Below are positions 62,301 through 64,000 of a stretch of 64,000 nucleotides of DNA, one piece after another. Source of the DNA: Enoplolaimus lenunculus. Taxonomy: Eukaryota > Nematoda > Enoplea > Enoplida > Thoracostomopsidae. The notes below the pieces were generated by a model. It did not search any database and was not told the origin of the DNA. It worked only from the letters and a program-made list of their open reading frames with translations. How positions within the stretch are numbered: the first letter of the stretch is position 1; every line of letters starts with the position of its first letter. Where the stretch lies: contig JASANG010002422.1 in NCBI GenBank assembly GCA_030248215.1, positions 39,136-103,135 on the forward strand, read 5' to 3'. A program made the position numbers and the translations under genes.

Positions 62301-64000
62301 TTTAAATTTTAATTTGTAATTTTTAAATTTTAATTTGTAATTTTTAAATTTTAATTTGTAATTTTTAAATTTTAATTTTTACTGTTTTAAAATTTAATTT
62401 AGTTTTTTAGTAGAAATTTATTGCTGCTGCTGCAAGTTTACTCCACAACAGGCTCATAGCAAGCTTACTTTGCTATGGGGGAGCTAAAAAATTTTGCAGG
62501 AGGGGCAGACAAGGGTTTTCGTTGACTTACAAGCAATGATTAAAATTTTCTAGGGGGTGTCAAACTGTTTACCAAGTGGTGCAATGTTTCATGCGGTAGT
62601 GGGCATTTTGGTTACAGGGAAATTTTGGACAAAATTAAGTTGCTAAATATTTACCAAAATGATGTAACGAATAATTTGAGAATATAAAATGTTAAGAGTT
62701 TAAGAACAGGCAATCACTTTAAATTTTAAAATTTACATATGAGCTTTAGTTTTACAATATTGTTGTCAGGGCGCAACCGAAATTCCGGTTACGTTTTCGG
62801 CATCGCTTCCGTGGACAATGAATTTAAATACATTACATTTTTAAGTTAAATAATTTAAAACATTTTGTTAAAATCTAATTTCAGCTTAGAATCGTCAATC
62901 TTGCATTCGATGGACAAGCTTTACTGCCTTTTGATGACAGTTAAAGGTGCAGGACACGTCAAAAAGGAACAAGTCATCAACGAAGCCGATATCGTTATGG
63001 AGCCACTAATGGACTTTTTGGACTCTCAATTGACAACATATTCTGAGAAAATGGAAAAAACAGTGTTCAAGAAAGTGTTAAAGGTAAGTTGGTTGAGAAT
63101 ATTTTTATTTATTTTTTAGTTTATTTTGATGTATTTTTAGCAGTTTTTTTCTGTTTATTTATATTTAGATTTTGTAATTGGGAAAAAAATTTAGGTACAA
63201 CCAAAATAGGATTAAGACATTTTGTATCACAATGAAGTCTTAACCTACGGTTTGTAAATTGGTTAAAATTATATTGGCTCGTGTACATTTTCCGCACATT
63301 TAACAATTGGGTTTAGGTTTAGGCATAGGCAAGCGTTTTCGTAAACCTGAGCTTAAGCATAGGCGTAAATATGGATGAAAGTGTACAGAAACGCTGATTT
63401 TTATTTTTTGACAAAATATTTTCTCAAGTGTTTTTCAAAATATACTTCGTAAAACGTCTCATAAGCGATAAGGAACTTTGCGCAGAAAATCAAACATTCC
63501 AATTCCATTTAAGTTTTATGTTAAATCAGAAAAAAAAGTAATTTTTAGCGATTAAAGTGTTATTTTATTAATTTTAGGAATTGTGGCGTATCGTAATGAG
63601 CAGTATGGAGAAAATGGTTGTTCTACCTCAATTATCAGACAAAAATGTAAGTTTTTGTTTTTATATTTTTTTGGTAATTTATAAATATATCTTTTTTATT
63701 TATTCGAAAACTTTGGGTTATATTATTTGAGCTAAATTGATTTTTTAGTGAAATTTTGCGACAAAACTCAATACAAAAAAGTATTTTCTTTTTTAACAAA
63801 GTGAACTTTAATATAAATACAGTTTTATGTGCAATTTCAATTTTGAAACAATATTCTTTGTTCTGCGTCAAAAGTGGTAAACGAAATTTATCGAATGATA
63901 TTTCACTTTTTAAAAAATTTAAAATTTCAATTTAAATTTTTGGTGTAAAGACTGTCATAGTTAAAGTAATCGGTTTTTACAGCACGCGGACCCAGTTCAA
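19376..64000 (+). CDS. unc-13: unc-13 / Munc13 presynaptic priming factor (5' and middle part, 24 exons, 3' end outside window)
   Basis: UNC-13 primes synaptic vesicles at the presynaptic active zone: its MUN domain opens syntaxin/Unc18 and helps SNARE assembly, while C1 binds diacylglycerol and C2B binds Ca2+ and phosphoinositides. Seen here: 24 exons with GT..AG borders whose phases all agree, giving 1,272 codons without a stop. Order: acidic low-complexity N-terminus (1-320), calmodulin-binding-like helix around W329, linker ending VPLVSDL, C1 (H431-C480), linker, C2B (about 550-690), then MUN through codon 1272. Coding coordinates: 19376-20380, 22965-23017, 24676-24772, 40169-40240, 40479-40698, 41743-41863, 42720-42826, 43874-44015, 44877-45046, 45816-45931, 46458-46618, 47101-47320, 48254-48343, 48667-48780, 49480-49622, 49857-49939, 50494-50620, 55449-55545, 56311-56454, 57295-57372, 61476-61645, 62885-63083, 63578-63646, 63983-64000. 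No C2A domain is encoded; in other animals it belongs to long isoforms and could lie upstream or be absent. The rest of MUN and C2C are beyond the window. Confidence 0.97.
20720..21078. mobile_element. family F MITE, complete
   Basis: TGGCTGGGTTTCTGAAACCC and TTTTAGAAACCCAGTCA inverted; same length class as the copy at 12833. In unc-13 intron 1. Confidence 0.87.
21082..21140. repeat. (TA)-rich low-complexity tract
   Basis: ATATAATATATAATAT words next to the family F element. Confidence 0.8.
21330..21496. mobile_element. family A element, reverse orientation
   Basis: GGGCCCATGTATAGAACCGG left, GTTCTATACATAGGCC right; CTTAGGCTTAGACTTAGGC interior. Confidence 0.8.
21879..22330. mobile_element. 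family H foldback interrupted by a tRNA-derived sequence
   Basis: Ends GACGATTCGTCGGTCGACAA and CGAGCGACGAATTGTG are inverted. In the interior at about 22174-22250 lie a box A-like TGGTGCAGTGG and box B-like AGTTCGATCTCC separated by tRNA distance. No clean cloverleaf: the anticodon loop lacks T33. tRNA-derived SINE is the best reading. Confidence 0.6.
22601..22770. repeat. family K repeat
   Basis: ACGTATTTTGAGCTATCTTT, TACTTTGTTTACAATATTTT, GCGCATTGCGCAAAGCTGG. Confidence 0.75.
22965..23017 (+). CDS. unc-13: unc-13 exon 2: short linker
   Basis: 53 nt between TTTTGTTTTAG and GTAAGT. Encodes [17 protein letters not shown] plus two bases of a Gly codon; Pro/Arg-rich linker. Assigned by phase at both ends and by position before the conserved VPLVSDL exon. 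Too short to be recognised alone. Confidence 0.75.
23301..23464. mobile_element. family D GC-rich foldback
   Basis: AGTTGCGCTATACGCTGCCG left; ACAGTAAAGTATAGCGCAAC right; interior CGCACGCCGCTGG and GGCGGCGTGCGG. Confidence 0.82.
23505..23750. repeat. 51-bp minisatellite, about 4.5 copies, open on both strands
   Basis: Units start GATCATTCGGGCCAGAACCA at 23512, 23563, 23614, 23665 and 23716. The period is a multiple of three, which keeps frames open on both strands; I do not regard either as a gene. Confidence 0.92.
23765..24300. other. intronic, nothing recognised
   Basis: No repeat or coding match seen. Confidence 0.5.
24303..24407. repeat. family A element, short
   Basis: GACCAATGTATAGAACAGAG left, GATCTTTACATGGGC right; the (GCCTAA)n core is lost. 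Confidence 0.75.
24412..24660. repeat. about 29-bp T-rich minisatellite abutting exon 3
   Basis: Units of AAAATAAACTTTTTGGTTTA plus ATTTTTCCT, about 8 copies, ending 16 nt before the exon at 24676. Confidence 0.9.
24676..24772 (+). CDS. unc-13: unc-13 exon 3: pre-C1 linker ending VPLVSDL
   Basis: 97 nt, acceptor AATTTTAG, donor GTAAGT. The end, [15 protein letters not shown], matches the conserved motif of other Munc13/UNC-13 proteins (remembered as MPDIRKRKPLPLVSDL). The acceptor lies 16 nt after a T-rich minisatellite at 24412-24660. Confidence 0.93.
24970..26385. mobile_element. family G MITE split by another element
   Basis: GATATTCTCAAATGTGTAAC and CACCTATCACCAGTTAATG at the left; the right end ATTTGAGAATACATCG only at about 26370-26385. 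The element at about 25388-26166 lies between. Confidence 0.5.
25388..26166. mobile_element. element with inverted GAGCGAAGCTCG ends and three internal repeats of about 160 bp
   Basis: TTATTGAGCGAAGCTCG at the left faces CTTCGCTCAATAACATA at the right. Inside, TATGCAAATTA..ATTATCGGTTTTGGAGG..CCTCGCACCCAAAAACCC recurs three times. Near the right end come AAAATCGGTTCAGCCGTTCC and a GGACGGACGGAC run, a phrase I know from dispersed non-coding elements in several invertebrates. Family unknown to me. Confidence 0.7.
26790..27017. mobile_element. family G MITE
   Basis: GGCCCATATTCTCAAATATG left; CATTTGAGAATGTGGGCG right, inverted. Confidence 0.8.
27018..27590. other. intronic, no gene supported
   Basis: A 119-codon frame (26992-27351) starts in the family G repeat and has no recognisable domain; (AAT)n near 27509-27527. 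Confidence 0.5.
27595..27722. repeat. family C MITE, degraded, reverse
   Basis: TTTCAGGATGGGCATACAAG and CGTCCGGCTACGAACCCG. Confidence 0.65.
27723..28380. other. intronic, no gene supported
   Basis: A 143-codon frame (27776-28207) and an antiparallel 61-codon frame share this stretch; no domain or codon pattern I recognise. TTAGGTTTAG words at 28280-28320 are degraded family A-like sequence. Confidence 0.4.
28381..29525. other. intronic, nothing definite
   Basis: Remnants of CCCCTCTGGCTACGAACCTG near 28434 (family C right end) and a weak family G-like piece near 29032-29075. Confidence 0.45.
29527..29727. mobile_element. family G MITE, complete
   Basis: GGGCCCGTATTCTCAAATGC left; GGTGCTACACACATTTGAGA and ATACG right, inverted. 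Confidence 0.85.
29728..30820. other. intronic, AT-rich, no gene seen
   Basis: A family C right-end remnant at about 30015-30095 (CACCCCTTTGGCTACGG). Confidence 0.45.
30825..30900. repeat. family I fragment
   Basis: CACAGGGTGCAACCGAATAT and CCGGTAAAAACCGATATG. Confidence 0.55.
30901..31329. other. intronic, AT-rich, no gene seen
   Basis: No recognised feature. Confidence 0.5.
31330..31432. repeat. family A-like degraded element
   Basis: GGCCCAAGC, AAGACTAAGCCTAAGCTTAA, GTAATCCTGTGG, CCTAAAAGTAATATGG. Confidence 0.5.
31868..32105. repeat. possible foldback MITE
   Basis: GGGCTGTTATTCAGG near the left and CCTGAATAGCAGTTTGG near the right are imperfect inverted repeats; ATTGGTCTA occurs twice inside. 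Confidence 0.4.
32577..32660. repeat. family D foldback, right part
   Basis: CGCACGCCG-like words, CATCGCATAGCGGC, CACAGTAAAGTATAGCGTAA then CCC. Confidence 0.7.
32684..32805. repeat. (GCCTAA)n telomere-like array, about 20 units with variants
   Basis: Runs of CTAAGCCTAAGCCTAAGC interspersed with CCTATGCATATG and CCTATGCATAAG variants. It is the longest TTAGGC-type array in the window, with no clear family A or B ends beside it. Confidence 0.92.
33037..33190. repeat. family J repeat
   Basis: CACTAGCGGATCCAGAGGGA, AAATGATAAGGTG, TTGCGTTTCGTAAC. Confidence 0.65.
33226..33432. repeat. family G MITE, degraded
   Basis: GTATATATAGCGCCTATTGC left and CTTACTGGTGATAGTTCC right. Confidence 0.55.
33433..34418. 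other. intronic, no gene supported
   Basis: A 96-codon frame (33566-33856) has no recognised domain. Confidence 0.45.
34427..34724. mobile_element. family I hAT-like element with decayed 8-bp target duplication
   Basis: CAGGGTAGCCACCGGAATTC left and CCGGTTGCACCCTG right; flanks ATTGGGTC and ATTGATGC match 6 of 8. Confidence 0.75.
34725..35520. other. intronic, nothing recognised
   Basis: AT-rich with a short C run near 35415. Confidence 0.45.
35528..35650. repeat. family C MITE, degraded, reverse
   Basis: GCATACAAAGGTTTTTGATG, ACTTACAAGCATGGTTGAC and GGGCCGAGCGCCCCC. Confidence 0.6.
36324..36457. repeat. family D foldback
   Basis: AAGGATTGCGCTATACTCTA left, CGCCGAACGCCGCTGTGCGT core, GCACGCGTCGAGGG right. 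Confidence 0.7.
36638..37228. repeat. family G MITE, long and probably interrupted
   Basis: GTATTCTCAAATGAGTATAG left; ACTAACTGGTGATTGGTGCT right. The 590-bp span is longer than other copies; the insert at about 36780-37130 is not identified. Confidence 0.5.
37336..37468. mobile_element. family D foldback, complete
   Basis: TTAGGGTTACGCTATACTTT left; ATATAGCGCAACCCTT right; CGCACGCCGCCGAACGCC core. Confidence 0.85.
37602..37670 (+). CDS. unc-13: candidate alternative first exon of unc-13 (short isoform)
   Basis: An ATG opens 23 codons, [20 protein letters not shown] then MRI, ending in a strong donor GTAAGT at phase 0. The next exon (40169) also starts at phase 0, so splicing gives ...DIMRI-TMATKR in frame, placing a new N-terminus just before C1. 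Short UNC-13 isoforms from internal promoters are known in C. elegans. The exon lies in the 15.4 kb intron. No homology is recognised for the 23 residues. Confidence 0.42.
37919..38123. mobile_element. family A element, complete, perfect 8-bp target duplication
   Basis: CGCCAATGTAAACAACATGG and GTTTACATGGGCC ends; GAAAATTT at 37911-37918 and 38124-38131. Interior: two CCTAAGCCTAAGCCTAA blocks and AGCTTACGCTTAG. Confidence 0.93.
38272..38392. mobile_element. family D foldback, compact
   Basis: AAGGGTTACGCTATACTTTA left and CGAGCGTAGCGCAACCC right with nearly complementary GC-rich arms; 120 bp. Confidence 0.87.
38393..38930. other. intronic, nothing definite
   Basis: TTAGGCTTACGC words at 38790-38825 recall degraded family A sequence. 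Confidence 0.4.
38935..39050. repeat. direct duplication of about 60 bp
   Basis: CATAAATTGTTAGACTGGCT occurs at about 38953 and 39010, each followed by GGGTATATG. Confidence 0.85.
39312..39536. repeat. family J-like repeat
   Basis: CCAGGGGCAGATTCAGAATT left; AAATTTTTGATCCGCCACTG right, inverted. Confidence 0.6.
39583..39871. mobile_element. family E foldback element
   Basis: GACACGTGCAAATTTTTGCA left; TTACACGTGCGAATAGGGCT right; CTTGCGCGCGCAAATTGCA occurs twice. Confidence 0.82.
40169..40240 (+). CDS. unc-13: unc-13 exon 4: linker before C1
   Basis: 72 nt, phase 0 at both ends, acceptor ATTTTTAG, donor GTAAGT. Encodes [12 protein letters not shown]...GDEEL, like the nematode TMAATKRNAGL...NDEEL segment (from memory). 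It follows a 15.4 kb intron. Confidence 0.93.
40403..40438. repeat. family N terminus
   Basis: AAAATATTCATGTGAGAAAG then AGTTAAC, the complement of the family N left end; rest not found. Confidence 0.45.
40479..40698 (+). CDS. unc-13: unc-13 exon 5: C1 diacylglycerol-binding domain
   Basis: 220 nt. Contains [15 protein letters not shown] and a complete C1 zinc pattern H-x12-C-x2-C-x13-C-x2-C-x4-H-x2-C-x7-C, H431 to C480 of the model. The GLLWG motif keeps the Trp (W452) that corresponds to W588 of Munc13-1, which occupies the ligand groove. All zinc ligands are present, so the domain looks functional. Confidence 0.98.
41132..41235. repeat. family B/A hybrid fragment
   Basis: GGCCAATGTTACTTTGAGGA left; AGTCTAAAGCTTAAGCTTAA right part without terminal GGCC. 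Confidence 0.65.
41355..41735. repeat. 28-bp T-rich minisatellite abutting exon 6, about 13 copies
   Basis: Units TTTTTTAGTTTAATATTTTG plus TTTATA; the array ends about 8 nt before the exon at 41743. Each unit contains an acceptor-like TTTTTTAG. Confidence 0.95.
41743..41863 (+). CDS. unc-13: unc-13 exon 6: C1-C2B linker
   Basis: 121 nt, acceptor TTTACAG, donor GTAATC. Encodes [19 protein letters not shown] and [20 protein letters not shown], highly conserved in UNC-13 proteins. The acceptor directly follows a minisatellite whose units contain TTTTTTAG. Confidence 0.97.
41908..42250. repeat. two tandem family B-like elements
   Basis: First: ACCAATGTTACTTTTAGGGG, CTAAGGCTAAGAGTAAGCC, CCTTTGCTGGTCC-like. 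The second half repeats GACGCGTAGCAGTAGAACTA and CAGAAATTAGTCTAAGGCC. They look duplicated in place. Confidence 0.7.
42437..42589. mobile_element. family A element
   Basis: GGCCAATGTATACAACAAGG left; GATCTTTACATGGACC right; CCTAAACCTAAGCCTAAACC core. Confidence 0.82.
42720..42826 (+). CDS. unc-13: unc-13 exon 7: linker and start of C2B
   Basis: 107 nt, acceptor ATTTTTAG, donor GTAAAC. Encodes [20 protein letters not shown] and [10 protein letters not shown], the start of C2B strand 1. Confidence 0.97.
42873..43010 (+). repeat. tRNA-derived SINE head (pseudo-tRNA)
   Basis: Box A TAGCTGAGTGG (42882) and box B GTGGGTTCGATCC at tRNA spacing, with CTGGTAACCAG between, as in a Thr-GGT loop. Acceptor strands GGCTGCG and AGGCAAC do not pair and the anticodon stem fails, so this is not a working tRNA. 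It lies in an unc-13 intron. Confidence 0.55.
43210..43850. repeat. 26-27-bp minisatellite abutting exon 8, about 24 copies
   Basis: Units AAAAAAGTTGAAGTTTTGA plus ATTTTT, varying AAGTT and ACTTT. It ends about 24 nt before the exon at 43874. A - strand open frame through it is an artefact. Confidence 0.95.
43874..44015 (+). CDS. unc-13: unc-13 exon 8: C2B domain, first half
   Basis: 142 nt, acceptor TTTTCAG, donor GTGAGT. Encodes [19 protein letters not shown] with the loop-1 aspartates D569 and D575 that bind Ca2+ in C2B, then the basic KKRTRT strand and [11 protein letters not shown]. Confidence 0.98.
44036..44415. repeat. about 29-bp AT minisatellite directly after exon 8
   Basis: Units AATTTTAAATTTAATTTTGA plus AATTATTT, starting about 20 nt after the donor at 44016. 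Confidence 0.93.
44431..44572. mobile_element. family C MITE
   Basis: AGCCCGTAGGCAAGGGCTAT left; AGCAAGGTGAGCTGGCTATG right. Confidence 0.75.
44877..45046 (+). CDS. unc-13: unc-13 exon 9: C2B domain, second half
   Basis: 170 nt, acceptor TCTTCAG, donor GTACGT. Encodes [19 protein letters not shown] with the second Ca2+ loop (D621, D623), then [20 protein letters not shown]. Nearly identical, from memory, to nematode UNC-13. Confidence 0.98.
45338..45542. mobile_element. foldback MITE with long terminal inverted repeats
   Basis: ACACTGCAAAAAATAGTGAG, TCAAATTGACTCTCTCCGAA at left; TTCGGAGAGAGTTAATTTGA, CTCACCATTTTTGGCAGTGT at right. Single copy in this window; intronic. Confidence 0.9.
45816..45931 (+). 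CDS. unc-13: unc-13 exon 10: end of C2B, entry to MUN
   Basis: 116 nt, acceptor TTTTCAG, donor GTTAGT. Encodes [20 protein letters not shown] and [12 protein letters not shown]. Confidence 0.98.
46292..46443. mobile_element. family C MITE against the exon 11 acceptor
   Basis: CAGGGCCGTAGCCAGCTGCA left and the reversed family C interior (GGGCATACAAAGGTTTTCGA, ACAAGCAAGGTTGAAA). Flanks GGTTCAAC (46284) and GGTTCATG (46444) match 6 of 8. The second is followed immediately by TTTCAG and the exon. Confidence 0.72.
46458..46618 (+). CDS. unc-13: unc-13 exon 11: MUN domain
   Basis: 161 nt, acceptor TTTCAG, donor GTAAGT. Encodes NIFHCYC...[16 protein letters not shown] and [13 protein letters not shown]. 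The acceptor sits 6 nt after the target duplication of a family C MITE (46292-46443), so the pyrimidine tract is largely MITE-derived. Confidence 0.97.
46965..47036. repeat. family I-like fragment
   Basis: GATTCCGATTCCG words and TTCCGGTTGAAACCCTG. Confidence 0.55.
47045..47090. repeat. (TATG)n microsatellite next to exon 12
   Basis: TATGTATGTATGTATG run ending about 10 nt before the exon at 47101. Confidence 0.93.
47101..47320 (+). CDS. unc-13: unc-13 exon 12: MUN domain
   Basis: 220 nt, acceptor ATTTCAG, donor GTAAGG. Encodes [40 protein letters not shown] and [12 protein letters not shown], strongly conserved. A (TATG)n tract at 47050-47090 precedes the acceptor. Confidence 0.98.
47382..47539. 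mobile_element. family C MITE
   Basis: GGGGCCTCAGCCCCCTGAAA, GACCTTGCTTGTAAGTAA, AAGGTGAGCTGGCTACAG. Confidence 0.7.
48004..48205. repeat. family J repeat upstream of exon 13
   Basis: CACTAGCGGATCCAGACGGA left; AATTTTTACTATCCGCTGAT right; TTACGTTTCATAAC inside. Confidence 0.75.
48254..48343 (+). CDS. unc-13: unc-13 exon 13: MUN domain
   Basis: 90 nt, phase 0 at both ends. Encodes [20 protein letters not shown] and [11 protein letters not shown] family J repeat (48004-48205) lies just upstream. Confidence 0.98.
48366..48430. repeat. family E fragment
   Basis: AAGCCCTGTTCACACGTGCA then AGTTTTTTGTAGTTGCAAG. Confidence 0.6.
48667..48780 (+). CDS. unc-13: unc-13 exon 14: MUN domain
   Basis: 114 nt, phase 0, acceptor TGTTTTAG, donor GTACGT. 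Encodes [20 protein letters not shown] and [15 protein letters not shown]. Confidence 0.98.
48963..49032. repeat. (AAT)n microsatellite
   Basis: About 70 bp of AAT triplets with a few substitutions, then the complementary ATT triplets at 49042-49078. Confidence 0.93.
49081..49445. mobile_element. family F MITE upstream of exon 15
   Basis: TGGCTGGGTTTCCGTAACTC left; TTTCAGAAACCCAGCA right. The right end carries a TTTCAG, an acceptor-like word, about 45 nt before the true acceptor. Confidence 0.87.
49480..49622 (+). CDS. unc-13: unc-13 exon 15: MUN domain
   Basis: 143 nt, acceptor TTGTTTTAG, donor GTAAGT. Encodes [20 protein letters not shown] (the variable loop of MUN), then [20 protein letters not shown]. 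The acceptor lies about 35 nt after a family F MITE. Confidence 0.97.
49857..49939 (+). CDS. unc-13: unc-13 exon 16: MUN domain
   Basis: 83 nt, acceptor TTTCAG, donor GTAAGT. Encodes [20 protein letters not shown] and LDLKLALE, matching the QFPQELN..S..MW segment of homologues. Confidence 0.96.
50019..50115. repeat. family F MITE, right fragment
   Basis: AAGTTAAGTATTTC and GAGATTTCAGAAACCCAACC then AATG. Confidence 0.65.
50283..50482. repeat. family K repeat, reverse, against exon 17
   Basis: TTGTGCAATGCGCAAAAATT, AATCACGTTTCTGTTACAAA, GAACATTCCAGCTTTAATTA. Confidence 0.72.
50494..50620 (+). CDS. unc-13: unc-13 exon 17: MUN domain
   Basis: 127 nt, acceptor ATTTTAG, donor GTACGT. Encodes [20 protein letters not shown] and VPEYP. 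A family K repeat ends within about 15 nt of the acceptor. Confidence 0.97.
51119..51172 (+). CDS. unc-13: candidate 54-nt cassette exon of unc-13
   Basis: Strong acceptor (TTTATTTCAG) and donor (GTATGT) frame 54 nt that keep the phase between exons at 50494 and 55449. Inclusion would replace the Met of VPEYP-M-WFEP with [19 protein letters not shown], an acidic insert. Homologues I remember have no insert at this point (VPEYPAWFEP), so skipping is the likely default. It is not counted in the 1,272-codon model. Confidence 0.4.
51418..52057. mobile_element. giant family D foldback with 42-bp minisatellite and C homopolymer
   Basis: TTAGGATTGCGCTATATTTT left; GAATAGCACGACCCTTAA right. 51455-51790 holds units of GTCACCTGTCCAACGCCGTC and TGTCACCGATCCGGCGCCGT on both sides of a near-pure C run (51595-51656). 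51900-52030 holds GGACGGCGACGGACGG units. The long frames on both strands are repeat artefacts. Confidence 0.85.
52205..52352. mobile_element. family C MITE, nested
   Basis: GCCCCCCTTGGAAGAGTG, AACCTTGCTTGTAAGTCG, AGCAAGATGAGCTGGCTATG. Confidence 0.7.
52620..52790. repeat. family K repeat, reverse
   Basis: TTGCGTAATGCGCAAAAGTT, CAGTTACGTTTCTGTTGTAT, GCCCAAAATACGTATGTGG. Confidence 0.75.
52843..53130. mobile_element. family D foldback with a nested family C MITE
   Basis: GAGTTGCGCTATACTTTACT left; GGCAAGCATAGCGTAACCC right. The family C copy at 52946-53108 (AGCCCGTAGCCAACTCACCT to TTGGCTACGGGCTCG) sits inside; flanks TGCGTGGC and TGAGCGGC match 6 of 8. Confidence 0.8.
53132..53718. other. 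intronic, nothing recognised
   Basis: T-rich stretch at 53205-53290; no gene. Confidence 0.45.
53720..53909. mobile_element. family A element, complete, perfect 8-bp target duplication
   Basis: GGCCAATGTAAAGAACAGGG left; GATGTTTACATGGGCC right; CATGTTTA at 53712-53719 and 53910-53917. Interior: two CCTAAGCCTAAGCC blocks. Confidence 0.94.
54214..54534. repeat. family L repeat
   Basis: TTACCAAGAGTCGATAATTA, GAGCACATTCTGTGTCGAAA, TTTTTGCCCTACGCCCCC, then TGTGATAGCGACC; collinear with 5213-5526. Confidence 0.8.
54700..54885. repeat. family K repeat, reverse
   Basis: TTTTGCCCAATGCGCAAATG, AATAATGCTGGAAAGTTGCC, AAAATACGTATGTGAGG. Confidence 0.75.
55128..55308. mobile_element. family H foldback
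   Basis: CTACGACAATTCGTCGCC left; GTCGTCGACGAATTGTCATG right; TAAACATAATCCTGAGCG core. Confidence 0.8.
55449..55545 (+). CDS. unc-13: unc-13 exon 18: MUN domain
   Basis: 97 nt, acceptor ATTTCAG, donor GTAAGT. Encodes [20 protein letters not shown] and [13 protein letters not shown], close to nematode WFEPFVMQWLNENDDVS (from memory). Confidence 0.98.
55571..55699. repeat. family N foldback without the tRNA-like core
   Basis: TTAACCCTTTTTCACATAGA left; AATATTCACACCAGAAAGAG then GTTAA right. Confidence 0.7.
55712..55983. mobile_element. foldback MITE with long inverted arms
   Basis: GTCGTAGCCCAAGCCGTAAT, TCAGCCCAATTACGAATCGG left; GAAATTGGGCTGAATTACGA, CTTGGGGTACGAC right. Confidence 0.85.
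56311..56454 (+). CDS. unc-13: unc-13 exon 19: MUN domain
   Basis: 144 nt, phase 0, acceptor TTGTTTCAG, donor GTATAT. Encodes [20 protein letters not shown] and [21 protein letters not shown] truncated family A repeat begins just after the donor. Confidence 0.98.
56462..56530. repeat. family A fragment after exon 19
   Basis: GGCCAATGTATAGAGCAGAG then CCGTAACAGTAGTAGAAGC; begins 8 nt after the donor. Confidence 0.65.
56729..57029. mobile_element. family E foldback element, complete
   Basis: AAGCCCAATTCACACGTGTA left; AACTTGCACGTGTGAATGGG right; CTTGCAGCTGCAA words inside. Confidence 0.88.
57064..57206. repeat. family D foldback, divergent
   Basis: TGGCGCTATACTTATCGCCT left; AACGACGCGTAGCGTTA right. 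Confidence 0.6.
57295..57372 (+). CDS. unc-13: unc-13 exon 20: MUN domain
   Basis: 78 nt, phase 0, acceptor TGTTTTAG, donor GTAAGT. Encodes [20 protein letters not shown] and ASNEKL. Confidence 0.97.
57375..58005. other. intronic, family K remnant only
   Basis: GAATTTTGGGCATCGTTCCA at about 57778 recalls family K; otherwise nothing. Confidence 0.45.
58008..58892. mobile_element. family D-type foldback enclosing a 42-bp minisatellite, about 18 copies
   Basis: AAGGGTGGCACTATCATTGG left and AAGTATAGCGCCACCCTT right are inverted, with GCCGGCGCCGCGCG and GACGGTGACGAACGGTGCCG arms. 58055-58805 is filled with units of AAAAATCCTAAAAATAATTT then TTTTGCAATTTCTTGCAAAA. Confidence 0.88.
59199..59582. 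mobile_element. family I hAT-like element
   Basis: CAAGGTGCAAAGCGGAACTG left; GGAATTCCGGTTGCCCCCTG right; GAATCGGAATCGG subterminal words. Flanks GTTTTGGG and ATTTTGAA match only 5 of 8. Confidence 0.65.
59817..59973. mobile_element. family D foldback
   Basis: AAGGATTGTGTTATACTTTA left; AATGTATAGCGCAACCTTT right; CGCCGCACGCCGCTATGCGC core. Confidence 0.82.
60038..60322. mobile_element. family E foldback element
   Basis: AAAGCCCTATTCACACGTGT left; AACTTGCACGTGTGAATTGG right. Confidence 0.87.
60323..61075. other. intronic, nothing definite
   Basis: Weak CCTAAGC words near 60825-60915 and a TA-rich tract at 60990-61045. Confidence 0.45.
61080..61239. repeat. family A/B element, degraded left end
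   Basis: AGACTAATTTTTTGCTTTGA, CTTACGCTTACGCTTAGGC, CAACAACATTGGCC. Confidence 0.7.
61275..61452. mobile_element. family A element, complete, perfect 8-bp target duplication, next to exon 21
   Basis: GGCCGATGTAAAGATAAGGG left; GTTGTTTACATCGGTC right; ATATGTTT at 61267-61274 and 61453-61460. The exon starts at 61476, so the insertion is 15 nt from the acceptor AG. Confidence 0.94.
61476..61645 (+). CDS. unc-13: unc-13 exon 21: MUN domain
   Basis: 170 nt, acceptor ATATTTAG, donor GTTTCA (weak but phase-correct). Encodes [40 protein letters not shown] and FSRR. A complete family A element with perfect target duplication ends about 15-23 nt upstream of the acceptor. Confidence 0.96.
61650..62385. 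repeat. 21-bp AT minisatellite directly after exon 21, with poly-A
   Basis: AATTTTTAAATTTTAATTTG units in two blocks (61660-61960 and 62205-62380) split by an A run (61968-61991) and degenerate copies. It starts within a few nt of the donor. Confidence 0.93.
62448..62570. repeat. family C MITE, reverse, degraded
   Basis: AGCAAGCTTACTTTGCTATG, GAGGGGCAGACAAGGGTTTT, GACTTACAAGCAATG. Confidence 0.65.
62768..62815. repeat. family I terminus
   Basis: CAGGGCGCAACCGAAATTCC then GGTTACGTTTTCGG; 70 nt upstream of exon 22. Confidence 0.55.
62885..63083 (+). CDS. unc-13: unc-13 exon 22: MUN domain
   Basis: 199 nt, acceptor ATTTCAG, donor GTAAGT. Encodes [40 protein letters not shown] and [10 protein letters not shown], matching the ADEVLRPLMDLLD...EKTVLKR.LK segment of homologues. 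Confidence 0.97.
63578..63646 (+). CDS. unc-13: unc-13 exon 23: MUN domain
   Basis: 69 nt, phase 0, acceptor ATTTTAG, donor GTAAGT. Encodes [20 protein letters not shown] and DKN, the conserved ELWK.VM...EK.IVLPP motif. Confidence 0.97.
63983..64000 (+). CDS. unc-13: unc-13 exon 24, first 18 nt (cut by window edge)
   Basis: Acceptor TTTTTACAG at 63974-63982, then HADPVQ in phase 0 to the window end. This falls where homologues carry a variable or alternatively spliced segment, so the residues are not diagnostic. Confidence 0.75.

Noticed and set aside
1-64000. Retrovirus-like, LTR or Polinton remains
   Set aside because: No reverse transcriptase, integrase, capsid or envelope motifs and no long direct terminal repeats were seen on either strand.
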